Assembly: GCA_945897395.1 (NCBI GenBank)
Contig: CAMDFE010000027.1
Location: forward strand, 1 to 11,271
Direction: 5' to 3'
DNA: 11,271 bases
Origin: Chryseobacterium gleum
GTDB lineage: Bacteria > Bacteroidota > Bacteroidia > Flavobacteriales_D > Sanyastnellaceae
Shown: positions 1 to 7,848 of the stretch, piece after piece
Layout of the letters: every line of letters begins with the position of its first letter
Position numbering within the stretch: position 1 is the first letter of the stretch
Made by a program: the position numbers and the translations under genes
The notes under the pieces: generated by a model
Databases searched by the model: none
Told to the model about the DNA's origin: nothing
Seen by the model: only the letters and a program-made list of their open reading frames with translations

Positions 1-459
1 TTCGCTGTTTCCAATATTTACGGAAATAAAATAGAGAACAGTTTGGCTCCCACAAGTTTGTGCCGTGTTTACCTTGCTAATTATGGAAATAATGAAATCT
101 GCATAGATGAAGTTGTAGACATCGTTAACAATAATGCAGAAAGAATCCCTTCATACATCTACGGCTCTTGCGTTCAGGGGATAAATGTATCTGAACTCAC
201 TAATCTTCTTACGACATCAACCGAAGTATTTCCGAATCCAGCATCGAATGAAATTCGTTTGCGTGTTAATGCGTTGAGTGAGGGCACAACTCATGTTGCT
301 ATTCAAGATGCAACAGGAAGAACCATTAAGATTATTTCTGCTTTAAGTATGAATGTTTGGAATACACTTGAAGTTTCTGACCTTTCTTCCGGAGTTTATA
401 CCATTCATCCATTTAATTCCACAAGTAAAGGGAACTCAATTAGATTTGTCAAATTGTAA
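1..459 (+). CDS. C-terminal part of a T9SS-exported protein (type A sorting domain), 5' end outside window
   Basis: The frame is open from base 1 to the TAA at 457-459 and gives 152 residues with no start needed, so the gene is cut by the window edge. The last ~76 residues have the form of a type A T9SS C-terminal sorting domain: an FPNP turn at partial residues 77-80, a central QDATGR strand-turn, then LSSGVYTI and a short basic end, RFVKL. In this family the domain directs a Sec-exported protein through the outer membrane by the type IX system and is then removed by the sortase PorU. The ~75 residues before it (around CRVYLANYGNNEICIDEV) match no domain I recognise, so the protein's activity is unknown. 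The gene ends 9 bp before pepP on the same strand, so co-transcription is possible, although the two functions have no evident link. Confidence 0.85.
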   Translation, partial: FAVSNIYGNKIENSLAPTSLCRVYLANYGNNEICIDEVVDIVNNNAERIPSYIYGSCVQGINVSELTNLLTTSTEVFPNPASNEIRLRVNALSEGTTHVAIQDATGRTIKIISALSMNVWNTLEVSDLSSGVYTIHPFNSTSKGNSIRFVKL

Positions 460-468
460 ATTTATATT

Positions 469-1758
469 ATGCGCTACACTGCTCTTTCTTCAAAACACTA
501 TTCAAACAATCGCAAACGCTTTGCTTCTCGCATGGAAGAGAAGGGCTTGGCTATTTTTACAAGTAATGATATTTATCCGACCAGCGCCGACGGCACTTTG
601 CCGTTCAAGCAGCACAGCGATATTTTTTATTTAACGGGTGTAGATCAAGAGGAAACGATGCTTATTCTTTTTCCAGATGCTACAAATCCTGCACATAGAG
701 AAATGCTTTTTGTTCGCGAGACGAACGATCACATTGCTGTTTGGGAAGGAGCGAAATTGAATAAAGCTCAGGCGAAAGATCGCACAGGTATTACAACCAT
801 TCATTGGAGCACTGAATTCGAGAAGATACTTCATACCGTTATCGGTGAAGCCTCTTCAATTTACTTGAATAGCAACGAACATTCACGCGCTACCATTGAG
901 GTAGAGACGCGTGAAATGCGCTTGTCTAAATGGTTCCGTGAAAAATATCCTCATCATACTATTGACAGATCGGCTCCAATCATGCACGCTTTGCGCGCTG
1001 TGAAGGACGAAGAAGAAATTGCTCAAATTCAAAAGGCTGTCGACATTACGCACAACGGTTTGTTGCGTGTGATGAAAATGATACGTCCCGGTGTTATGGA
1101 ATATGTGATTGAAGCAGAATTTGCTCACGAGTTTTTAAGCAATGGTTCTCGCGGATTTGGTTATACGCCAATTATTGCGTCGGGTGAAAGCGCGTGTGTT
1201 TTACACTACATAGACAATGACAAACCTTGTAAAGAAGGTGATGTAATACTTCTAGATGTAGGCGCCGAGTATGGAAATTACTCTGCCGACATGACTCGCT
1301 GTTTGCCTGTAAGTGGAAAATTCACAGAGCGTCAGAAGGACGTTTACAACGCAGTTCTTTCAGTTATGAAACAAGCTACGGCTTTTTTGAAGCCAGGTGT
1401 AATCATGTCTGAATACCACGTGGCAGTAGGCGAGATGATGACCGTTGAATTGTTGAAGTTAAAGTTGATTTCGGAAGAAGACGTGAAGAATCAAAGCTCT
1501 TCTTGGCCTGCATATAAGAAATATTTCATGCACGGAACTTCTCACTTCTTGGGTTTAGATGTTCACGATGTTGGAAATTGGAACAAGCCTATTGAAGTAG
1601 GAAACGTCTTTACCGTTGAACCGGGCATTTATATTCCAGAAGAAAATTTAGGGATTCGTTTAGAGAATAACATTGTTATTACCGAAAACGGAAACCGCGA
1701 TTTATTCGCGAATTTCCCGTTGGAAGTGGAAGAGATTGAAGCGTTGTGTGCTAAATAA
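469..1758 (+). CDS. pepP: Xaa-Pro aminopeptidase (aminopeptidase P, M24B family)
   Basis: A predicted cytoplasmic metallopeptidase of 429 residues that removes the N-terminal residue from peptides with proline in second position. Residues ~8-150 form the aminopeptidase P N-terminal domain (YSNNRKRFASRM, then SDIFYLTG). The M24 'pita-bread' catalytic domain starts near 'MHALRAVKDEEEI'. All five expected metal ligands are visible: D263 (LLDVGAEYG), D274 (SADMTR), H359 (HGTSHFLGLDVHDVG), E384 (TVEPGIYI) and E399 (IRLENN). H355 and H366 also match the family's active-site histidines. Their spacing closely follows E. coli PepP, and the length is close to the usual ~440. There is no signal peptide. 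The ATG at 469 puts the N-terminal domain at its normal distance from the start. The stop codon directly abuts that of the convergent helicase gene. The M24B family assignment is secure; specificity for Xaa-Pro over a related creatinase/prolidase activity is inferred. Confidence 0.95.
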   Translation: MRYTALSSKHYSNNRKRFASRMEEKGLAIFTSNDIYPTSADGTLPFKQHSDIFYLTGVDQEETMLILFPDATNPAHREMLFVRETNDHIAVWEGAKLNKAQAKDRTGITTIHWSTEFEKILHTVIGEASSIYLNSNEHSRATIEVETREMRLSKWFREKYPHHTIDRSAPIMHALRAVKDEEEIAQIQKAVDITHNGLLRVMKMIRPGVMEYVIEAEFAHEFLSNGSRGFGYTPIIASGESACVLHYIDNDKPCKEGDVILLDVGAEYGNYSADMTRCLPVSGKFTERQKDVYNAVLSVMKQATAFLKPGVIMSEYHVAVGEMMTVELLKLKLISEEDVKNQSSSWPAYKKYFMHGTSHFLGLDVHDVGNWNKPIEVGNVFTVEPGIYIPEENLGIRLENNIVITENGNRDLFANFPLEVEEIEALCAK

Positions 1759-4700
1759 TTAGAGCGCAACTTCTTTCAACGTTCCCGTTTTCGTGTAAGC
1801 AAGATATCCTCTGACCGTCTTGTCCGTTGCGGCTTGTAGCGCAGACATGTAGTTTTTCACTTGTTGAAAATGCTTGTCCATTTCTGCTCCTGTTTTGAAG
1901 TCGTAAACTTCTACATATTCAGCATTCAAGTGAATGCGATCTGGACGAGCCACTTCGCGCACGTTCACTTGAATGTCATGCTCGGTGAGTACTTCGTCAG
2001 TTGTATTAAATATTTGCTGAAAGGAATCGTTCATGAGCGTAGCTTTCACCTGATTCGAAAGAAGTTCTTTTTCGTTTTGCTGAAGTTCGGTGTGTTCAAA
2101 AATGTAATTTGAAAGTGATACTTCCCATGTGTTGAAATGATTTAATGTGGAAAGACAAGCGTGCAAGTGATTTCCCATAACAAGGGCTTCTTTTCCATCC
2201 ATATCTTTTCGTTTGGTTTCGCGCATACGGAAGTCAGGCTGCACGGCGTTTAAGCGAGTTCCATCGAGAAGGGCAACAGCTCTTTCTTCTTCTTTTTCCT
2301 CGTTCACATGCAGCACTTTTTCTCCAAAGTGAAATTTATTCAGTCCGGCGTGATGGGTGTTGAAGTAGTCGTAGAGATAAGTATTTAATGCGCTATTTGT
2401 TGAAGACGGTTTGCTTTCTGTTAGGAAGTACAAGCGATCTTCCGGACGTGTGAGTGCCACATACAGCAGGTTCATGTCGTCGAGTAGAATCTTGTTGTTT
2501 TCTGTTCGAATTTCTGCCGGCTCATCTTCCTTGGGCGATTTGGTTGGCGTGAAATTGATAAGCCCTTTAGTGAACCCCGGATGCACATCTGGGGCCTGAA
2601 CCCACAATGTTTGATTCGGATGTTTTGTATCGAATTTTGGAAAGATAACAACGGGAAATTGCAACCCTTTGCTGTTGTGAATGGTTAGAATACGAACTGC
2701 ATTTTGCTTTGCACCACTTTGAATGTAAAGCTTGCCTCTGTTGTCGTTCCACCAATCTGTCATTTCTGAAAATCCCATTCCGTTCTTGTGCGAAAGTTGG
2801 AGTAATTGATTTTCGAAGAACTCTAAATACACATCGAATGGCAATTGGAAGTATCGAATCAACTCTTGAATACATTCAAACGGATGCGCGTTGTCCTTTA
2901 CAATGTTTCGAAGTCCCGGATAATGTTCGTCGAGAAATTCATTCACTTTGAAACGAAGTTTTCCTTTTTCCAGCTGTTCTACATAAGTTGAAATAACTTC
3001 ACTGTAATTGAATCGGTTTGGAAATACATCGCAAATTCTTCGGATTAAATTGAAGCGATAAAAATTCTCTGTTTCTTTTCCGAAGTAGTTGATACACGCC
3101 ATAAGCAGTTGTACTTCATTGGAATTTTGAACCAAGAAACTGTCCTCAGTGGTCAACGGAATTTTTTCGGTTTGTTGAAGAATGAATTCTGAAATTTTTG
3201 TCGATTCCGATTTGCCTTTCCGAGTAAGAATGGCAATATCGCCCCACTCATATCCGTCTGCTTTGCATTCACGAATAGCATCTACTATTCCATTCAGCAT
3301 GTGTAGATCGCCTGAATCTTTTCGATCAACTACAGTGGTTTGAACTTCAACATAACCCGGATGGTCTTTGCTGCATTCCTGTTCGTGCTTATCGTACACA
3401 TCTTGCAGCGGACCTAGCTTTTCTTTCAGCGCACCGAAAAGTGTGTTGTTGAATTCAATGATGGCCTTGCCACTTCTTCGGTTTGTATTTAGTACTTCTT
3501 CTTTGTAGGCGTCGTTCAACAAGAGTTGCATAGTATCCGAAGCACCTTCATACAATTTTGGAAGTCGAACGAACTGCTCAACATTTCCGTTTCTCCAACG
3601 ATAAATACTCTGCTTCCCATCTCCAACTACCAGATTGAAATTTCCCTGCGCAATGGCGTTTTCGAAAAGAGGAAGGAAATTCTTCCATTGCATTTCAGAA
3701 GTGTCTTGAAACTCATCTATGAGAATGTGGTGGAACCGTTCACCTGCGCGCTCATAAATAAACGGAGCAGTGCTTTCTTGAACCACAGCAGAAACGATTG
3801 CATGGAAGTCTGAAATGAGCAAAAGGTTTTCTTCCGTTTTAATGCGCTGACTCACTTCATTCAGCTTGCTGAGTAAACCGGTCGTGAAGATGCGAGGAAG
3901 TATTTTAATGATTCGAGTGAAGTCGTGCTTGTTGTTTCCTTTCAACCATTCAATAACGTATTCTGCAGTCTCATTGAGCTGCGGATTCAGGGCATCTACC
4001 TGCGTCTGTTTCGGTTTACCCCAGCCTTTTTCGAGAACTTTGATAAGATTGGCTCCAGGTAAATCGAAAGTTCCGCTTCTAACTTTCCGCAAATACGTGA
4101 TGGTTCCTTTTCCATTATTGAAAAAATCTTGTGCGGTCAGATTGCTCTCTTCAATCTTCGCGAAGACATCGTCGATTCTATTGAACAGCTCTTCTGTAAG
4201 CTCTGTCAGTTTCGCTTGATAAGCTTTTTTAATTAATTCGTATTCCGTAATGTGCAAATTCTCGAACAGTTGAAGAATGTTTCGGGCGTCTTCTTTCACC
4301 AGCTGTCTGGAAATACCAATCATTCCTTTTTTGACGTTCCAATCTTCTTCCTCTTCGAAATTACTCATGACGTAATTTTCCAGATAGGTCGTTAATTCAG
4401 CATCTTCACCGACTTCATCGAGACACGCATCTACACATTGCTCTAGAAATTTCTCGGTGTCCATTTCAATGGAAAAGTCGGGATGAATCTGAAGGTCTTT
4501 CGCGAAGGCACGCACAATGCGGTGAGTAAAGCTATCAATGGTGCTGATGCTTAAGCGCGAATAATTGTGAAGCATGTGCGAGAGAGTTTTCCGCGCACGC
4601 TCCTGCAGAATCATGGGTGAAACATCGAGTTCTTCTCGAATGTCGTTGAACAATTCATTCTCTCCTTTCAGCGCATTTAGAAACGTAAATTCATGCAGTC

Positions 4701-4881
4701 GTTCCATTACACGTTCCTTCATTTCTGAAGCCGCTGCATTGGTGAAGGTTATTGCTAAAATATGGCTATAAGCAAAGGCTTCTTCGCTCTTTAAACTTAA
4801 AAAAAGGAAGTGTCTAACCAGGGCGTAGGTCTTTCCGCTACCTGCAGAACTTTTTAATACGAGAAAGGGTTCATTTTCCAT
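1759..4881 (-). CDS. UvrD/RecB-type superfamily 1 helicase with C-terminal RecB-like nuclease (AddA-like)
   Basis: A predicted cytoplasmic double-strand-break repair enzyme that unwinds and degrades DNA ends ahead of RecA loading. I chose the ATG at 4881 (1040 residues); the codon before it is an in-frame TTG and a less likely start. Helicase motifs appear in order: Walker A SAGSGKT (12-18), motif Ia TFTNAAASEM (45-54), motif II DEFQD (389-393), motif III GDGKQSIYRW (Q424), motif V TIHNSKG (H735) and motif VI VALTR (arginine finger R812). The C-terminal ~140 residues carry the RecB nuclease signature: H907 (GNHLH), D981 (RPDRI), D994 and K996 (YDFKTG), then Q1007 and Y1011 (QVKNY). Both helicase and nuclease therefore look intact. 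The order of domains fits AddA, though it is shorter than the ~1230 residues of Bacillus AddA. No AddB-like partner lies next to it here, so I give no symbol; RecB-like is the alternative. Confidence 0.9.
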   Translation of the reverse strand: MENEPFLVLKSSAGSGKTYALVRHFLFLSLKSEEAFAYSHILAITFTNAAASEMKERVMERLHEFTFLNALKGENELFNDIREELDVSPMILQERARKTLSHMLHNYSRLSISTIDSFTHRIVRAFAKDLQIHPDFSIEMDTEKFLEQCVDACLDEVGEDAELTTYLENYVMSNFEEEEDWNVKKGMIGISRQLVKEDARNILQLFENLHITEYELIKKAYQAKLTELTEELFNRIDDVFAKIEESNLTAQDFFNNGKGTITYLRKVRSGTFDLPGANLIKVLEKGWGKPKQTQVDALNPQLNETAEYVIEWLKGNNKHDFTRIIKILPRIFTTGLLSKLNEVSQRIKTEENLLLISDFHAIVSAVVQESTAPFIYERAGERFHHILIDEFQDTSEMQWKNFLPLFENAIAQGNFNLVVGDGKQSIYRWRNGNVEQFVRLPKLYEGASDTMQLLLNDAYKEEVLNTNRRSGKAIIEFNNTLFGALKEKLGPLQDVYDKHEQECSKDHPGYVEVQTTVVDRKDSGDLHMLNGIVDAIRECKADGYEWGDIAILTRKGKSESTKISEFILQQTEKIPLTTEDSFLVQNSNEVQLLMACINYFGKETENFYRFNLIRRICDVFPNRFNYSEVISTYVEQLEKGKLRFKVNEFLDEHYPGLRNIVKDNAHPFECIQELIRYFQLPFDVYLEFFENQLLQLSHKNGMGFSEMTDWWNDNRGKLYIQSGAKQNAVRILTIHNSKGLQFPVVIFPKFDTKHPNQTLWVQAPDVHPGFTKGLINFTPTKSPKEDEPAEIRTENNKILLDDMNLLYVALTRPEDRLYFLTESKPSSTNSALNTYLYDYFNTHHAGLNKFHFGEKVLHVNEEKEEERAVALLDGTRLNAVQPDFRMRETKRKDMDGKEALVMGNHLHACLSTLNHFNTWEVSLSNYIFEHTELQQNEKELLSNQVKATLMNDSFQQIFNTTDEVLTEHDIQVNVREVARPDRIHLNAEYVEVYDFKTGAEMDKHFQQVKNYMSALQAATDKTVRGYLAYTKTGTLKEVAL

Positions 4882-4896
4882 CAATAGAAAGTCAAA

Positions 4897-4925
4897 TTTG
4901 CAAATTGAATGTTATCTTTAATTTG
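4897..4925 (+). promoter_or_regulatory. Candidate Bacteroidota-type promoter for the mbnP-like operon
   Basis: The 70-bp divergent region holds TTTG at 4897-4900 and TTAATTTG at 4918-4925, the second matching the Bacteroidota -7 consensus TAnnTTTG except at one base. The ATG lies 26 bases downstream, leaving room for a short leader. The gap between the boxes is 17 bp, a little less than the usual ~19, so the match is imperfect. The upstream box sits inside a perfect 12-bp palindrome, AATTTGCAAATT (4895-4906), which could be an operator or a chance AT-rich match. No Shine-Dalgarno sequence is evident before the ATG, as is normal in this phylum. Confidence 0.35.
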
Positions 4926-4951
4926 TGAAGTGAAAGTAAATCCATGTAGCA

Positions 4952-5710
4952 ATGAAAATGAAAATTGTGAATAATTATTTCTTTGTCGTTCTACTGAGTG
5001 TATTCTTCATCGCCTGCGGTGACGATAATCCCGCAACTCCGGAGACCAAGGTTCATTTGAAATTTATTCCAACGTACAACGGTGAGGCTCTTTCTATTGA
5101 TTCTGTCTACACCAATTCCTTCGGACAGCAGCTGAGAGTGGAAAACGTTCAATTTTATTTGTCGAATATTTATGCGCACAACGGATCTGATTCAACCTTG
5201 TTGAAACAAGCTTTTATGTTAACTCTTCTTCAACCGCAGACGCTTTCGTTGAATGTTTCTCCGCAAACTTTTTCTTCGCTTTCTTTCGGTGTAGGAGTGC
5301 CTGCTAACCTGAATAAGAATGTCGATCCTTCGCAATACGAGAATTCCAATCCGTTAAGTGTGCAAGGTTCCAACGGCATGTTTTGGTATTGGAACACTGG
5401 GTATATTTTTGTGAAGGTGGAAGGAAGGTATGAGCTAACGGGCACGCCAAATGCACCGTTGATGGATTCTTACTCCTATCATACAGGCGACGATCCACTG
5501 TATCGCGTCTTACATTTCAATACTGGAAATGTCAGTTTATCGGAAGGCGATGCGCGCACGTTCAACATTGAAGTTGCGATTGACAGTGTGTTCAATAGAC
5601 CTGTTGATCCTATTGATTTGTCTATTGACAACCTTACGCACACCACTTCGAATTTTCCATTGGCAGAGCGCATCACGAACAACTTTGTTTCAGCGTTTCA
5701 TCTTCAATGA
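4952..5710 (+). CDS. MbnP-like copper-protein family lipoprotein
   Basis: A 252-residue predicted envelope lipoprotein. A hydrophobic segment (residues ~9-21) ends in a lipobox, F19-I20-A21-C22, followed by GDD. The body follows the MbnP-like pattern known from Bacteroidota: LKFIPTYNGEAL near the start, a strand ending VENVQFYLSNIYAHNGSD, then GMFWYWNTGY-FVKVEG, SYHTGDDPLYRVLHF, and a closing LTHTTSNFP...NNFVSAFHLQ. In the characterised member, a tryptophan is converted to kynurenine by the partner di-heme enzyme MbnH and then contributes to copper binding. Here the only tryptophans are W145 and W147, in one motif; H177 and H188 are candidate metal ligands. The stop overlaps the next gene's start (ATGA), so translation is probably coupled to an MbnH-type enzyme, which strengthens the assignment. 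Family membership rests on motif recall; copper binding and kynurenine are inferred. No methanobactin genes are nearby, so a role outside methanobactin handling is likely. Confidence 0.8.
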   Translation: MKMKIVNNYFFVVLLSVFFIACGDDNPATPETKVHLKFIPTYNGEALSIDSVYTNSFGQQLRVENVQFYLSNIYAHNGSDSTLLKQAFMLTLLQPQTLSLNVSPQTFSSLSFGVGVPANLNKNVDPSQYENSNPLSVQGSNGMFWYWNTGYIFVKVEGRYELTGTPNAPLMDSYSYHTGDDPLYRVLHFNTGNVSLSEGDARTFNIEVAIDSVFNRPVDPIDLSIDNLTHTTSNFPLAERITNNFVSAFHLQ

Positions 5711-6714
5711 GAATAATAGTTTTCTTTTTTTTGTTAGCTGGAATCCTTTCAGGCTGCGCCGAAGAAGGATTGCAGGACAAACCTATTTCATTCAAACAGC
5801 CGCATTATTTTCCGCCCATAAATTTCCCGGAAGGAAATGAACCCACGCGTCTTCGATTCGAATTGGGAAAAAAATTATTTTATGAGGTGAAGTTGTCGAT
5901 GAACGAAGATCAGTCTTGCGCTTCTTGTCATCGTTTGCCTGCGGCATTTACCGACGGAAGAACGGTCTCTTCCTTCCATGAAAATGAATTCGCTCGCAAC
6001 GCACCTACCCTCGCGAACTTGGCGTGGTCTCCGTATTTCATGTCGGAAGGCGGAGTGCCTCCTTTGGAACTTCAAGCCCTAGGACCCATTCACGAAAAAC
6101 ATGAATTGTCGTTGAGTATGGAAGAGCTCATTGATCGATTGAAGTCGACTGAGAATTATTCTGAACTGAGCAAAGCCGCTTATGGAAGGGATTTGGATGC
6201 GTTCGCGATAACGCGCGCCTTGGCTTGCTTCGAGCGTGCATTAATCAGTGGGGATTCAAAATTCGATCGTCATTATTTTTTGAATTCGAACGATTATTCA
6301 GACATAGAAAAACAAGGAATGGCATTGTTTTTTTCTGAACGAACCCAATGCAGTAGTTGTCATGCGCTTCCTTTTTTTACCGATTATCAGTTTTATAGTT
6401 TGGGCTTTGAAGATTCCGACATTGGTTTGGAAAGAAAGACATATCAAACATCTGACCGTGGGAAATTCAAGACTCCCACCTTGCGCAACATAGAATTGAC
6501 AGCGCCATACATGCACAATGGTTCCATGAGTTCGTTGGAAGAAGTGGTTTCGTTTTACAACACGGGAGGAGGAACTCGTTCAACGAAAGATGCACGCGTA
6601 AAGCCTCTAAATTTATTGAAGGAAGAAGAGGCGGCGTTGGTGGCTTTTTTGAAGACGTTGACCGACTGGAATTTCGTTCAGAATGAAATTTTTTTATCGG
6701 CTGAGGAAGATTAG
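5707..6714 (+). CDS. MbnH/MauG-type di-heme cytochrome c peroxidase family lipoprotein (first copy)
   Basis: A 335-residue protein with a lipobox, L14-S15-G16-C17, so it is probably a periplasm-facing lipoprotein. Two c-type heme sites are present: C71-A-S-C74-H75 and C215-S-S-C218-H219. The C-terminal half has the family block KTPTLRNIELTAPYMHNG, then FYNTGG; Y284 falls where MauG-type enzymes have an axial Tyr and classical peroxidases a Met. Near heme 1, H91 lies 16 residues after the heme His, like the distal His of Pseudomonas CcpA, and Q123 and E133 fit the conserved Gln and Glu. The usual F-W-D/E-G segment reads F-M-S-E-G-G, so the expected inter-heme Trp is Ser113. The gene starts inside the mbnP-like stop (ATGA), marking that protein as the likely substrate, oxidised with hydrogen peroxide. 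A run of eight T at 5725-5732 lies in the signal-peptide codons. The di-heme family is certain; MbnH function is inferred from context. Confidence 0.88.
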   Translation: MRIIVFFFLLAGILSGCAEEGLQDKPISFKQPHYFPPINFPEGNEPTRLRFELGKKLFYEVKLSMNEDQSCASCHRLPAAFTDGRTVSSFHENEFARNAPTLANLAWSPYFMSEGGVPPLELQALGPIHEKHELSLSMEELIDRLKSTENYSELSKAAYGRDLDAFAITRALACFERALISGDSKFDRHYFLNSNDYSDIEKQGMALFFSERTQCSSCHALPFFTDYQFYSLGFEDSDIGLERKTYQTSDRGKFKTPTLRNIELTAPYMHNGSMSSLEEVVSFYNTGGGTRSTKDARVKPLNLLKEEEAALVAFLKTLTDWNFVQNEIFLSAEED

Positions 6715-6759
6715 CGAATGAAATAAATTTGTTTGTTCTTTCTCGCGTATTTTTGAAGT

Positions 6760-7848
6760 ATGACGGCAAGGCGTTTCACTTTCTTTTTTCTTATTGCATT
6801 GGCAAGTCTCTTGTGGACATGCACGCATGAGGCGCCTGAAGGTCCCATAGCCACTCCATACGATCTCATTATTCCTCCGTTTTTCCCTCCTATGGATATT
6901 CCTGCAGATAATCCGCTAACGGTGGAAGGTGTGAATTTGGGGCGTTATTTATTTTGGGAAAAAAAATTGAGTGGTGATGACGCGATGTCTTGCGGGACTT
7001 GTCATTTACCTGAGAACGGATTTTCAGATCCGCGACAGTATTCCATTGGTATCAATGGTGAAGTTGGTACGCGTCAAGCCATGCCACTCGTAAACTTGGG
7101 TTGGTCACCAACTTATTTTTGGGATGGAAGAGCTGTTACGCTTGAAGATCAAATTTATGAGCCTGTTGAAAATCCCATTGAAATGGCAGAAGATTGGGGC
7201 CATGCTGTTGAACAAATAGATGCAGATCCCTTGTATGACGCTTTGTTCTTCAAGGCCTATGGGTCAAATGAAGTTTCGAAAGAAAAAATAGTAAAGGCCA
7301 TTGCTTCATTCTTAAGAACGATGATTTCTTCGAATTCAAAATTCGATAAACAACGAATTGGCCAATACCAGTTTACGCTAGCAGAGCAAAACGGGTTCAA
7401 TCTTTTCTTAACCGAAGGTGGCAGCCCAGATGATGTTCCTGGAGGAAGTTTTGGTGCGGATTGTTTCCACTGTCACGGATTTGGAAGCATGCAGATGAGC
7501 GATTATTTATTTCACAACAACGGGCTAGATGCAAGCTTCAGCGATTTGGGGAGAGGTGCAGTGACGGGAAGTGTATACGACAATGGAAAATTCAAAACAC
7601 CTACCTTGCGCAATGTTGAATTGTCTGGACCATACATGCACGACGGAAGGTTCACAACGTTAGAGCAAGTGATAGATCACTACAACAGCGGAGGAACACC
7701 GAGTGCAACGATAGATCCTTTTATGAAATTTACAGTAGGCGGATTGCAATTGAGCGCGCAGTCGAAGTCGGATTTGATTTCGTTTTTGAAATGTTTAACC
7801 GACACCTCTTTTTTACAAAACCCTGCATTTTCTGATCCACATGAATGA
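6760..7848 (+). CDS. Di-heme cytochrome c peroxidase/MauG family protein (second copy), probable lipoprotein
   Basis: A 362-residue protein with a basic N-terminus (MTARR), a hydrophobic stretch, and a possible lipobox L18-W19-T20-C21. Threonine at -1 is atypical, so lipidation is less sure than for its neighbours. Heme sites are C78-G-T-C81-H82 and C235-F-H-C238-H239. The heme 1 region is well conserved: W115, then YFWDGRA (W121), Q131 and E141 (NPIEM), the spacings matching W94, Q104 and E114 of Pseudomonas CcpA as I recall them. The position of that enzyme's distal His is I98 (SIGING). The C-terminal half has KTPTLRNVELSGPYMHDG and HYNSGG, with Y308 at the MauG-type Tyr ligand position. 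It follows the first copy after 45 bp on the same strand and overlaps the next gene, so it probably belongs to the same operon. It could be the true tryptophan-oxidising partner of the MbnP-like protein, or a peroxide-removing enzyme; the sequence alone does not decide. Confidence 0.88.
   Translation: MTARRFTFFFLIALASLLWTCTHEAPEGPIATPYDLIIPPFFPPMDIPADNPLTVEGVNLGRYLFWEKKLSGDDAMSCGTCHLPENGFSDPRQYSIGINGEVGTRQAMPLVNLGWSPTYFWDGRAVTLEDQIYEPVENPIEMAEDWGHAVEQIDADPLYDALFFKAYGSNEVSKEKIVKAIASFLRTMISSNSKFDKQRIGQYQFTLAEQNGFNLFLTEGGSPDDVPGGSFGADCFHCHGFGSMQMSDYLFHNNGLDASFSDLGRGAVTGSVYDNGKFKTPTLRNVELSGPYMHDGRFTTLEQVIDHYNSGGTPSATIDPFMKFTVGGLQLSAQSKSDLISFLKCLTDTSFLQNPAFSDPHE

Noticed and set aside
2567..2875. 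A second minus-strand frame inside the helicase gene
   Set aside because: It is an alternate-frame shadow of the helicase motif V region, with no recognisable domain or start context.
6748..6755. TATTTTTG, an exact match to the Bacteroidota -7 promoter box, just before the second di-heme gene
   Set aside because: It ends 4 bases before the start codon, so transcription would begin inside the coding sequence, and no TTTG box lies at the right distance upstream.
4952..7848. A methanobactin biosynthesis or uptake cluster
   Set aside because: Only the MbnP- and MbnH-type genes are present; no precursor peptide, MbnB/MbnC, or TonB-dependent receptor gene is visible in the window.
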